Of a stretch of DNA of 64,000 nt, positions 52,538 to 61,674 are shown one piece after another. Below the pieces are notes generated by a model that worked only from the letters and a program-made list of their open reading frames with translations, had not been told where the DNA came from and ran no database searches. This DNA is from Candidatus Melainabacteria bacterium (GTDB lineage Bacteria; Cyanobacteriota; Vampirovibrionia; Obscuribacterales; Obscuribacteraceae). A program made the translations under genes and the position numbers. The stretch spans positions 1-64,000 of the forward strand of contig PLXC01000050.1 in NCBI GenBank assembly GCA_003151275.1. Reading direction: 5' to 3'. Position 1 is the first letter of the stretch, and each line of letters begins with the position of its first letter.

Positions 52538-55500
52538 ATGAATTGCAGTCGTTTTCGATTCCTTATCCAACAGAGATTTGACATGGACGTCGCTCCACAA
52601 GAGGAGCGCATGGTCAGCGCCCATTTGGAGTCGTGCGAATCCTGCGCCAAGTTTCACCATCAACTGCAACAAGTGATTATGGCGGCCGAAGAAGTTCCGT
52701 TGCCTGACGAAATGGCACCTAATCCGCCCGAAGCCCTGGCCAGAAACATTATGGAAGGACTACCGCAGCCCAAAGCTTCGCCGTTCGAATTCATCTTCAA
52801 GATGTTTGCCAAGAAAGCAAAAGAGCCCGTTAGCGATCGCAACAGTGACCGAAATGCTAGCAAGTTTCCCCACGTCAATCGTTTGCAATCTGGTGATGGC
52901 ATGGACATGCCACGCAAAGAAATGGCGATGCCTACCGGCAAGGGCCAAGGCGACGATCATAGTGGCACTTCTAACCGACTGAGAGCGATTGCGAAGGGCG
53001 CCGCATACGAAGGACGAGAAGCTCAGTCCACCACACGGTCGCTTGGTGAGAAACTAGGCTTTGCCGCACCGGCGGGCAGTCTTACTGACGATCAACCGCT
53101 TACCTTAGCAGAATCAATCCGCCGTAAAATTTCGGAAACAAAGCCGCCTGGTCAAGGTGATGACGACGAAGAGATGGCACCACTTGCGCCACCAGAACCT
53201 GTATCGGCTGGAGATGACAGCTGGGGCAGACCGGCAAGCTCACCCAATCGACCACCGGCGAACATGGCGTCACCACCGAATTTGACCGGTGCCAAGCCAC
53301 AAGTTCCGTTACCTCAAGCTTCCCCAGCTGAGCCTGGACAGACAGTGCTTGGCTCTTGGGGTAAACCTTCGCCAATCGACAATTCGAATAGCTGGGGTGG
53401 ACAGGCGAATGTCCCTGCTCCTGCTGCCGCCGGCATCTCTAAAGATGATTGGAATTTTGACGCCGCTGCCAATCCTGCCCAACCGATGGCAGCACAAGCG
53501 CCCGGTGGCATCGATCCATTTGCGGCTCCGGCACAGGCTTCATCTAATCCAAATATTCAACAACCAAATCCTGCCACCGACTCATGGGGTGGCTGGAACG
53601 ACTCGGCACCAAAAGGTGCAGGCGCGGCTAGCGCAGAAGCTCCGGATTCAGACTGGGGTCCGCCACCGCAAGGTGGCACCTGGGATGAACCAGCCGCAGG
53701 AGCTGCAGTCAGTTCCAACAGTTGGGGAGGGGCCCAAACCAATCCAGCCCAGTCCACTGCCGCGGCTGCTCCGAAGGCATTTATGGAAACAGGCATGATT
53801 AAGCTCGGTGAGCTTGGTCTGCCATCAATGCAACAACCGCCATCACCAGTGGCTCAACCTATGCAGCAGCAGCAGCAGCCGCAGCCGCCTCAAAATCCTG
53901 GTTTTCCACAGCAACAGCAGGTTGGAACGGGAAGTGATACAAGCGTGCCAGCACTGTCTAACAGTTGGGGAGGGGCAGCTCAGTCACCATCTGCGGCACC
54001 AGCCGGAGCTGCAGATCCATGGGGAAGTGCTTCTACAGACAGTTGGGGAGCAAGTCCAGAACAACGCACCTGGGGTCCGCAAACTTCTTCGACGGAAAAT
54101 TCGGTGCCCGCGGCAGCGGCACAATGGGGGCAGCCGGCTGCTCCGCAAGAGAATTTTGATGGCAAACCGGCGGCCGATTGGGCATCAGCGGCCGAACCTG
54201 CCTCGGCACAAGAGAGTTGGGGCGGAGCTCCTAGTCAAGGCAGTTGGAGTCAACCTCCTGTGCCAACCAGTTGGGAGCAGACTGGCAGCGACGCTGGGGC
54301 TCAACCGGCGTGGGGCGAAGGAAATGACTGGGCCCAAGGCGGGCAACCACCGGCACCACAAGCGATACCAGAGCAACAAGGCTCAAGTTCGCAAGCAGCA
54401 GCTCTAGGCAAAGGACGTCAACAAGCCTGGTCGTTAGAAGCAGAACAAGTTGAGACGGGCACATGGCGAGCCTTCGCGCCAAGCGGAGAGTCACTCAGCG
54501 GCGCTGCCGCTCCGGGTCGTGCTCCTGAACCAGCCTCACCAGTCGTCGCTAAAGAAACTCAATCATTTGCCCCTCAAGACGAGCAAAGCAGATGGGATAT
54601 TCCAATTCAAGAGCGCATGAAGCAAGGACAAACTGGCACTCAAAGCGGCACTCAGATTCCAGTCCCGCCGATGCCGGTGGCGCCACCATCGCCATTTTCG
54701 CAACCTACTTTCGCTCAAGCAGCAGCTGCGGCAGCACCAATGGCGCCACCACCATCACCGAAGCCGCCGGAACCAATGGCTCTTCCCGATAGCCCAGCTC
54801 CGACAAAGAGTGGCTGGAATTTCCCTGTTTATGAAGCACCAGATCAATTGACTCACATTCCTAACGAACCTAAAGTTTCCGGAGCTTGGGATAGCCCGGC
54901 GACGGTGACACCTCCTGCGCCACCAATGCCGGCACCATCGATGGGCTTAAGCGGAGCTTGGGGTGAACCTTCGACTCCTGTTGCCCAACCGCAACCGTCT
55001 GCTCCTGAGCCAAAAGTTTCAGGCGCATGGGACATGCCATCGACTCCGTCTTTTGGTCAACCTCGACCTCAGCCAATGCAGATGGCATCACCACAGGCTA
55101 ATCCGGCTCAGCAAGGACTTTCGTTGCCCGTTGATTCGATCATGGATCGGCTTGGAACTGTTCTTAGCAATAACGCAGAAGGCGGCGCCCAGTCAGCGCA
55201 GGCTGCGGCTCAAGTGCAGAGCCCCTGGGATGTATCGATTCAAGAACGCCAGCAGCAGCAACAGCAATCACCTTGGGGTCAGGTACCAGAGCCTGCCGCA
55301 CCACCTCCGATGCCTGGCAATGGCACTGGTTGGAATGCTCGACCGGTGGCGCAGCCCGCACCGCTTCAAGCAGTTCAAGTGCCAGCACAAGCACCGGCGC
55401 CAGCATTAGCGCCAGTTAGCGGCAACCCTTGGGATTCGATTCCGGTTGGACCCGGACCTTCTCCCTTTGCCCTGCCACAGCCGACTATTCCTAGCGCCTG

Positions 55501-57118
55501 GGACAATCCGAATCCCATGGCCAGCCCAGCTCCAGCACCGATGTCAGTTGCTCAACCGGCTAGCGTTGCCGCCGCCCCAGGACCAGCCGCTGCCCCAGGG
55601 TTGTTCCAAAACCTCGATGACAATGCTATTGATAGATTGTTCAGTGAGAACCTGGGAGTGAACGATGCCGGTGCCGGCCCAGGTCCAGCTTCTCAATTCC
55701 CTGGCCAAAGAGCCGCCCAACAAACTGCTTCAAAACCGTCATTCACCGCTCCTCGCTGGAATCCTGGCGAGAATGGTGGCTCAACCGGCGCCGCTCCAAG
55801 CTTTACCAACGTCAGTTCAGGCGCTCCAGTCGCACCTTCGCAGCCGTTTTCCGCACTACCGGCGCAACAACAGCCAGCTGCCGATGCGGGTACGCCGAGG
55901 ATATCTGCGATCACGCCTCGAGCAACTGCACCAGCAGAAGCTCCAGCCACAATGCCTGGACCAGACCGCCGCAACACTCCGTTTGGCATGCCAGCTCCGG
56001 CCCCGGCACCAATTGAGCCGATGGCGCCGAGCCAACCACCTAGTTCACCTTTTGCAACGCCGCAGCCCGTAAGCGAATCGGCAAAAGCAAACGGCTTGTT
56101 TGATCTAGATGACTCGGCGATGGATGAGCTGTTCAGCAAGAACCTCGGAGTCAACGAAGCGGCAACACCTTTGCCGAATTCACCAGCCCAGCCCCAACCC
56201 ACCGCTCCAGTTTTTCAATCACCACCTGTGATGGCACAGCCGCCCGTTCAACCAGCCATGCCGCCTGCTAACCCATTCAGCAGACCGGCACCACAAATGC
56301 CACCTTCGATGCCCAATCCATTCGCTCCGTTAACTGCTCCACCAGCTCAACCTCCTGCGGCTGCACCGGCTCAGCAACCAGCTTGGGGGCAACAACCACC
56401 GGCACCGCCCTTAGCACCACAGCAGCAACAACCCGGTCAACCGGGAAGTGGTGGACTGTTCTCACTAGACGACAGTATGATCGACAAAATCTTTGCCGAC
56501 AATGCACCACCGCAACCTCCGGCTGCGCCCCAGTTCAATGTCAATGAAGCCGTAAAACAATTTGCCGAAGTGGTGCCGATGCCACCACCGAAAATTGCCG
56601 GTGTAGGCAGGCTAGACCCTCGGGTAGACACGACAGCCGACAGCGGTTCAGGCAGAATCGCTTCCATCGGTAAGTTTTTGCTAGACCAAAAAGACTTGGA
56701 GAAGATTGGCAAACTAACCGCCTCTGACTTGTCTGAAACGAAGATGCGGATTTTAACCATGGAAGCGGCACAAGAATTACAAACTTTGCTGCACCACATC
56801 GGCACGCAAGAAACTGTAGTCGGTTCAGTAATCGTTGGCCACGATGGTCTGTTGATTGCCAACACCATGCCACCCGATATTGACGCTGAATCGATTGGCG
56901 TCTGGGCACTCGGCGTGTACATGAGCACCGAGATGGTGATCAAGAAAATGGGTCAAGATCGCGTCCATCAAATCGTCTGCCGCACACCAAAGGGCTATGT
57001 TATTATCGCCGACTTTGGTGGCGGCCTACTCGTCACCGTCAGTGATGGCAAAGATACAGACACACTGATCCCGCTAATGCGCAGCATCACTCAACTAGTG
57101 CGCGATGGGGAGAACTAG
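52538..57118 (+). CDS. Giant zinc-finger / disordered / Roadblock protein, candidate anti-sigma factor
   Basis: 1526 residues. Residues ~1-45 carry the anti-sigma zinc motif H29-x3-C33-x2-C36, after RFRFLIQQRFDMDVAPQEERMVSAHLESCESCAKF. Residues ~150-1390 are Pro/Gln/Ala/Gly-rich and disordered. They contain about a dozen or more Trp motifs (SWGG, DSWG, SGAWD) and three copies of an LDD-x2-(I/M)-D-x-(L/I)-F-x-x-N helix (near 1024, 1188 and 1308), two extended by LGVN-(D/E)-A. Residues ~1405-1520 form a Roadblock/LC7 domain (LLHHIGTQETVVGSVIVGHDGLLIANTMP...). No membrane helix is seen, unlike most zinc anti-sigmas. Roadblock domains regulate small GTPases such as MglA. No domain-fusion of this type is known to me. 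Confidence 0.8.
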   Translation: MNCSRFRFLIQQRFDMDVAPQEERMVSAHLESCESCAKFHHQLQQVIMAAEEVPLPDEMAPNPPEALARNIMEGLPQPKASPFEFIFKMFAKKAKEPVSDRNSDRNASKFPHVNRLQSGDGMDMPRKEMAMPTGKGQGDDHSGTSNRLRAIAKGAAYEGREAQSTTRSLGEKLGFAAPAGSLTDDQPLTLAESIRRKISETKPPGQGDDDEEMAPLAPPEPVSAGDDSWGRPASSPNRPPANMASPPNLTGAKPQVPLPQASPAEPGQTVLGSWGKPSPIDNSNSWGGQANVPAPAAAGISKDDWNFDAAANPAQPMAAQAPGGIDPFAAPAQASSNPNIQQPNPATDSWGGWNDSAPKGAGAASAEAPDSDWGPPPQGGTWDEPAAGAAVSSNSWGGAQTNPAQSTAAAAPKAFMETGMIKLGELGLPSMQQPPSPVAQPMQQQQQPQPPQNPGFPQQQQVGTGSDTSVPALSNSWGGAAQSPSAAPAGAADPWGSASTDSWGASPEQRTWGPQTSSTENSVPAAAAQWGQPAAPQENFDGKPAADWASAAEPASAQESWGGAPSQGSWSQPPVPTSWEQTGSDAGAQPAWGEGNDWAQGGQPPAPQAIPEQQGSSSQAAALGKGRQQAWSLEAEQVETGTWRAFAPSGESLSGAAAPGRAPEPASPVVAKETQSFAPQDEQSRWDIPIQERMKQGQTGTQSGTQIPVPPMPVAPPSPFSQPTFAQAAAAAAPMAPPPSPKPPEPMALPDSPAPTKSGWNFPVYEAPDQLTHIPNEPKVSGAWDSPATVTPPAPPMPAPSMGLSGAWGEPSTPVAQPQPSAPEPKVSGAWDMPSTPSFGQPRPQPMQMASPQANPAQQGLSLPVDSIMDRLGTVLSNNAEGGAQSAQAAAQVQSPWDVSIQERQQQQQQSPWGQVPEPAAPPPMPGNGTGWNARPVAQPAPLQAVQVPAQAPAPALAPVSGNPWDSIPVGPGPSPFALPQPTIPSAWDNPNPMASPAPAPMSVAQPASVAAAPGPAAAPGLFQNLDDNAIDRLFSENLGVNDAGAGPGPASQFPGQRAAQQTASKPSFTAPRWNPGENGGSTGAAPSFTNVSSGAPVAPSQPFSALPAQQQPAADAGTPRISAITPRATAPAEAPATMPGPDRRNTPFGMPAPAPAPIEPMAPSQPPSSPFATPQPVSESAKANGLFDLDDSAMDELFSKNLGVNEAATPLPNSPAQPQPTAPVFQSPPVMAQPPVQPAMPPANPFSRPAPQMPPSMPNPFAPLTAPPAQPPAAAPAQQPAWGQQPPAPPLAPQQQQPGQPGSGGLFSLDDSMIDKIFADNAPPQPPAAPQFNVNEAVKQFAEVVPMPPPKIAGVGRLDPRVDTTADSGSGRIASIGKFLLDQKDLEKIGKLTASDLSETKMRILTMEAAQELQTLLHHIGTQETVVGSVIVGHDGLLIANTMPPDIDAESIGVWALGVYMSTEMVIKKMGQDRVHQIVCRTPKGYVIIADFGGGLLVTVSDGKDTDTLIPLMRSITQLVRDGEN

Positions 57119-57128
57119 ACCGGGTATC

Positions 57129-57201
57129 GAAATGGAGCGCGGATATCCTACCCGCCTTGATGCGTGTTCATGGGCGACTGTGGACAGTCGCGCTCCATTT
57201 C
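57129..57201. repeat. Short MITE/REP-like element, same 12-bp ends as 3059-3217
   Basis: GAAATGGAGCGC (57129-57140) and its reverse complement (57190-57201) bound a 73-bp element. An inner hairpin GCGACTGT-GGACAGTCGC abuts the right end. It lies between the Roadblock gene and the convergent pepA gene. Confidence 0.7.
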
Positions 57202-57231
57202 TTCGCGACATGAATCGAGTCGCTATCGCTA

Positions 57232-58812
57232 TTAAGCGTAATTCAAAATATATTGACAGATCGTGCGCACACCAAATGCGGTGCCACCCTTGTTGCACTC
57301 ATCGCGATCCTTTTCCAGCCAGCCCGGTCCAGCAATGTCTAGATGCGCCCATGGTTTGCCATCCACGAATTCCTTCAAGAACATTGCCGCGCTAGAGGAG
57401 GCAGCTTCGCCTCTGGAGCCGGCGTTTTTCAAATCGGCGATGTCGCTTTTCAGGCTGTCTTTATACTCGTCGTACAGAGGTAATTGCCACAAGTTTTCAC
57501 CAGCATCTTGTCCTGCTGCGATCAAGTTATTGACGAGCTCCTGATTCGTTCCCATAATCCCCGCAGCAACACGTCCCAGCGCCGTCACAACAGCCCCGGT
57601 CAAGGTGGCAACGTCTATCAATTCGTCCACATTTTGACGACTGGCGTAAGTCAATGCATCTGCCAAGACGAGCCGTCCTTCAGCATCAGTATTGTTAACT
57701 TCAATTGTTTTGCCGTTCATTGAAACCAGGACGTCACCTGGATGCAAGGCATTGCTGCCAGGCATGTTTTCAGTGGCGGCAATCAATCCAAGAACAGAAA
57801 CGTTCGGCTTAAGATCGCCAATCACCTGCATAGCGCCCAGAACCGCGGCCGCCCCTGACATGTCGTATTTCATGTGTTCCATTCCAGCCGCTGGTTTTAA
57901 TGACAAGCCGCCCGAGTCAAACGTGATTCCTTTACCAATGATGGCAACAGTTTTCTTGGATTTCTCAGCATCGTACTTGAGAACAATGAACTTAGCCGGC
58001 TCATCTGCACCTTTGGCGACGCCCAGGAAGGCACCCATTCCCAACTTTTCAACTTGGGCCACGTCCAACACTTTACATGTCAAATCGTATTCCTTGGCGA
58101 TCCGTTTTGCTTCGTCGGCAAGTCTAGTTGGCGTCATGTAAGCGGCTGGTTCTGCGATCAAGCTGCGCGCTAAGTTAGTAGCGCTGGAGATCACATCACC
58201 GACTGAGCACGCTTTGGAAGCCATTTTGCTCTCTTTGATCCCAGCAAAGGAAAGAACAATCTCCGACTTCACTTTCTTGTCGTCTTTCTGCGACTTGTAT
58301 TTTTCAAAGCTGTAACGACCCAGATTCCAGCCCTCGACAATAGCTTTTATATGTTGAGCAACGTTGTTTTCCTTTTCACCGGATGTCTTTTCAACAGCTG
58401 CGGATTTCTTGCGCTTCTTAGAATTGGCCTCTTCTTCTTCTTCTTGAGCGAATCGTCCTACAAAACAAATACTTGTCATTGTTGAAGTGGCGAAACGACG
58501 AGCCATATTGGCCGCCAATTTCCTGCTCACACTGGGCTTAAAATCTTTGGACATGCCGAGACCGACGAGCATTAGTTTCTTACAGGTCAAATTATCGTAG
58601 GTAGGCAAACTTACTACCTGCGCCGATTTCCCTTGAAATGCCTCATGAGAGGCGGCTTCGGCGATGCTGGCGGCGAAGTTGCCCGAGCCGTTGGCCAAGG
58701 TCTCATCGATGCTGCCGATGACATTGCCAAGGTCTTCCCCTTGAAAAACGCCCAACACAATAATGTCGCTTTTGATCTTGGAAAGCGGCGCGGTCTCAAA
58801 TTTGTATTTCAT
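57232..58812 (-). CDS. Leucyl aminopeptidase (M17)
   Basis: Removes N-terminal residues in peptide turnover, with two metal ions. The C-terminal catalytic domain has IGKGITFDSGGLSLKP (Lys, Asp), KYDMSGAAAVLGAM and the signature NNTDAEGRLVLADALTYA (Asp, Glu). The N-terminal macro-like domain carries an unusual charged insertion (QEEEEEANSKKRKKSAAVEK at ~125-145). 526 residues against ~500. Hexameric and cytosolic in known members. Confidence 0.94.
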   Translation of the reverse strand: MKYKFETAPLSKIKSDIIVLGVFQGEDLGNVIGSIDETLANGSGNFAASIAEAASHEAFQGKSAQVVSLPTYDNLTCKKLMLVGLGMSKDFKPSVSRKLAANMARRFATSTMTSICFVGRFAQEEEEEANSKKRKKSAAVEKTSGEKENNVAQHIKAIVEGWNLGRYSFEKYKSQKDDKKVKSEIVLSFAGIKESKMASKACSVGDVISSATNLARSLIAEPAAYMTPTRLADEAKRIAKEYDLTCKVLDVAQVEKLGMGAFLGVAKGADEPAKFIVLKYDAEKSKKTVAIIGKGITFDSGGLSLKPAAGMEHMKYDMSGAAAVLGAMQVIGDLKPNVSVLGLIAATENMPGSNALHPGDVLVSMNGKTIEVNNTDAEGRLVLADALTYASRQNVDELIDVATLTGAVVTALGRVAAGIMGTNQELVNNLIAAGQDAGENLWQLPLYDEYKDSLKSDIADLKNAGSRGEAASSSAAMFLKEFVDGKPWAHLDIAGPGWLEKDRDECNKGGTAFGVRTICQYILNYA

Positions 58813-58837
58813 GAATTGATTCCATTAAGGGAGTCAA

Positions 58838-59917
58838 CTAGTGCGAGCCACCTTGCAATTGACTCAAGCCCAGTTGTTTTTGAAGGTATTGGATATTATC
58901 CCGCAGTTCTGCGATTTTTCGGGGATCTTTAGACGCTGCTAAATCCTCAATTTTTCGATAGAACATTCGATAAGAATCCACCCGCGCACCCTGAGTTTGC
59001 ATTTCTTGAATTTTCTTTGCTAGGCGAAATCTCTCCAATCTAAAGGCACCTTCGATTGGGGCCAGGTCGCCAAGTTCACGAGACAACATCTGGCGAGCAA
59101 CTTCATCATAATAAGCGTCTGAACTTCCGGAAAAGCTTCCAAGGGTTCCTTTAACGCCCATTCGAGATGCATATTCAGCAGCTGATGAGCGGTTGCCCAT
59201 TCCTACTACTGGAGTGCTTCCACTTACCGCCAGGTGAGCTGATTGAGGCGCACTTGTGGACGGCGCGGCAGCAGTTTTGAAACGTGCTTCTTGCTCGTCG
59301 ATAAGCTTGGCAAGCTTCGCTAAAGTCTCATTTGCTTTGACCAAGTCTGATTGATTAAAAGACTCATCCGCCTTTAGCAGCTCGGCGCTATAGAGTTTGA
59401 CACCAACTCCCTTTTTCTCAAGTGCTTGCAATCGAGTTGCCAACTTAGTTCGGTCCGATCGAAAGGTTGATGCGCTAGCATTTGCGACACCAGTGGTAGT
59501 ACCTATCAAGATCGGACTTGGTGTGATCCAACTACGCTCCGCTGGAACAATTGTGAGAGAATCCGCGCCTTGTCCATCGATCATAGTAATTTCGCTGCTT
59601 CCGCTCGATCCGCGAGAAGAGACGACAAGACGAAATTTCTTGGTCTTCAAAGTTGGATCCTGATAAACAAGCCTGCTGCTCTCCACAGCTGCGTGTTTAA
59701 GGGCTTCCGCTGAAATGGCGCCTTCGGAGGCTATAGAAAGCAAGGTTTCGTCTGAAAGAATAAGCAACAACGCAGAATCTTTACTGTCGAAGATCTTGCT
59801 TTGCTGCAGGCTATGCATTATTTTTTCAGACGCCTCAGATGAGCGCGCGGCAGGCATCAATGAAGCGAAGCTCAAGGCAATTAATCCGGCCCTTAAAATT
59901 GTATGTCGATGCCACAT
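58838..59917 (-). CDS. Secreted hypothetical protein with coiled-coil-like end
   Basis: The ATG at 59917 gives a signal peptide (WHRHTILRAGLIALSFASLMPAARS) and has AGAAGGGA upstream; longer frames run into the divergent gene. Mature part: an alpha/beta segment (KFRLVVSSRGSSGSSEITMIDGQGADSLTIV) and a helical C-terminal half rich in Lys/Glu/Leu (RLAKKIQEMQTQGARVDSYRMFYRKIEDLA). No family recognised. It is divergent from the TPR gene at 60132. Confidence 0.6.
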   Translation of the reverse strand: MWHRHTILRAGLIALSFASLMPAARSSEASEKIMHSLQQSKIFDSKDSALLLILSDETLLSIASEGAISAEALKHAAVESSRLVYQDPTLKTKKFRLVVSSRGSSGSSEITMIDGQGADSLTIVPAERSWITPSPILIGTTTGVANASASTFRSDRTKLATRLQALEKKGVGVKLYSAELLKADESFNQSDLVKANETLAKLAKLIDEQEARFKTAAAPSTSAPQSAHLAVSGSTPVVGMGNRSSAAEYASRMGVKGTLGSFSGSSDAYYDEVARQMLSRELGDLAPIEGAFRLERFRLAKKIQEMQTQGARVDSYRMFYRKIEDLAASKDPRKIAELRDNIQYLQKQLGLSQLQGGSH

Positions 59918-60131
59918 ATAATCCCTTCTGCTTGAACCAACAACATTCATCATCTCATTGTGCGGATAACTTAGCAACGCATTGACGTTCTCTCCGCCGT
60001 CAAGGAACGATGAGATTCCTGGGCTTAAGCAGCAGCCTGACCGCTTGCTCGGTCGCTCCTCATATCGCTGCCTAAAGGACATGGCTTTATCGAGCATTGG
60101 GTAAATCACTGATGGAGGTCGGTAAACGAAA

Positions 60132-61673
60132 ATGAAAATCGAAGACATCGATCGCGAGTTTAAAGAGCTGGCTCAATCGATGAAGGATGGTCAAACTGCC
60201 CTCTCTGAGGGGCGTTTCGGCGAAGCCGAGCGGCAGTATGTACGGGCCTCGGAGCTGGCCAAAGTTTGCTACGGACCAGATCATGCCGACGCACTGCAGT
60301 GCTTGCATCATCTTGGAGACGCTTATTATGGGATGCGCAAGTACGAACAATGCCTGGAAACACTAAAAGAGCTGCAGGCGAAAAGAGAAAAACAAAAATT
60401 TGCCAACGATCGAGAATCGACGGCGATCTTGTTCAAGCTGGCTAAAAGCCACGAAAAGCTTGGCCTGATTCGTGAAGCGGATTCGTACTATCGAAAAGCT
60501 CTGAAAAGCGGAGAGGCAAGTTACGGCGCGAGCCATTCTTTTCTGGCCACGATCATGGAAAGCTTTGCGGCAATGTTAAAACGTGCCCAAATTCACCTAG
60601 CTGAAGCGCAGCAACTAGAGGAACGCGTTCGAGATATCAGAGGCACAATAACAGAATCTACAGCTTCACAAGTTAACATAAGCCGCCTCAACCAACTTGC
60701 TACATCCATCGCCCCTGGCAGCGAGGAGGCAATTTTGATTGCGATGACGGACAAGACGGCAGAAAAGGGCGCACTTTCGGGAAGAATGCGCAGCCTGCGC
60801 TCTCATTCTGAACAATTAGAATTGCCAGTCGAAGCAGCAAGCTCTTTAAAAATACGACCTGTTTTGGCTTGCACCGTCCTTGGTGTCATCTTACTCTTGG
60901 CGGGTGGGTTGATTGCTTACAACATGCTCAAACCAAGTACCCTGACAAGCAAAAAAGATCAGATCAACCTAAATATGTCCTCATCGAGCGCTCAGCCAGT
61001 TCATGCAAAGGCCGCGGTTTTTCAAACAGCTGACGCCAGCACAAGAGTGACCCTAGTGGACGACAAAAACGTTTCTTTGATTCGTAATGGCACACTTATA
61101 AATGGAACCTATTCAGTATCGAACGATATGATTGAATGTCGCCCAAAGACATCCGAGTCAGTGTTTTACCAATACAAAAAAGTGCCGCAAGGTTTAGCCG
61201 ACGACCAGAGTAATGTACTTTATGCAGCTGATGCACCAGAAGCAATCGTAATTTCTAAAATGCGCCATCTTGCTGCCGTTCTGCAAACTTACTACGCGGC
61301 CACAGGCGGATATCCAGCCAGAGTCGAATCGATTTTATCGCGCGACGCTTCGATCTATTACCAAAACCCCTTTACGAACAAATCATGCCTGCCGCTCAAG
61401 CGAGATTTACCAGGCGACAAATTGAGCATCGAGGATCTGAGCATGGACGATTTTTCAAAAATGGAGAGCGCCATCAATCAATTGGCATTGTGGACTCCTA
61501 ACGCCAAACAAGAGCCGGGCCGGATCGAATTTTATCGAACCTTAGCTCGCACCGATGGTGATACCGCTTATATCCGGGCCACCGATCGCGACGGCAATTA
61601 CATTCACGGTAGTCAACCTGGAACCGCGTATCTAATCACTCTCGTACAGGGACAAATTAGGACCGGCAGATAG
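60132..61673 (+). CDS. TPR protein with membrane helix and periplasmic domain
   Basis: KLC-type TPRs (~1-160; HADALQCLHHLGDAYYGMRKYEQCLETLKEL and following), a charged linker, a membrane helix (~255-278; LACTVLGVILLLAGGLIAYNML), then a ~230-residue outer part. The outer part has strands and AIVISKMRHLAAVLQTYYAATGGYP near 375-400, which resembles the helix-loop of pilin-like/secretin pseudopilin domains. GGAGGTCGG is an excellent ribosome site. Topology suggests cytosolic TPRs and an exported C-terminus. Function unknown. Confidence 0.75.
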   Translation: MKIEDIDREFKELAQSMKDGQTALSEGRFGEAERQYVRASELAKVCYGPDHADALQCLHHLGDAYYGMRKYEQCLETLKELQAKREKQKFANDRESTAILFKLAKSHEKLGLIREADSYYRKALKSGEASYGASHSFLATIMESFAAMLKRAQIHLAEAQQLEERVRDIRGTITESTASQVNISRLNQLATSIAPGSEEAILIAMTDKTAEKGALSGRMRSLRSHSEQLELPVEAASSLKIRPVLACTVLGVILLLAGGLIAYNMLKPSTLTSKKDQINLNMSSSSAQPVHAKAAVFQTADASTRVTLVDDKNVSLIRNGTLINGTYSVSNDMIECRPKTSESVFYQYKKVPQGLADDQSNVLYAADAPEAIVISKMRHLAAVLQTYYAATGGYPARVESILSRDASIYYQNPFTNKSCLPLKRDLPGDKLSIEDLSMDDFSKMESAINQLALWTPNAKQEPGRIEFYRTLARTDGDTAYIRATDRDGNYIHGSQPGTAYLITLVQGQIRTGR

Positions 61674-61674
61674 G

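Noticed and set aside
53289..56072. Long alternative frames (up to ~200 residues) inside the giant Roadblock gene
   Set aside because: They are shadows of the low-complexity Pro/Gln/Ala coding frame and have no ribosome sites.
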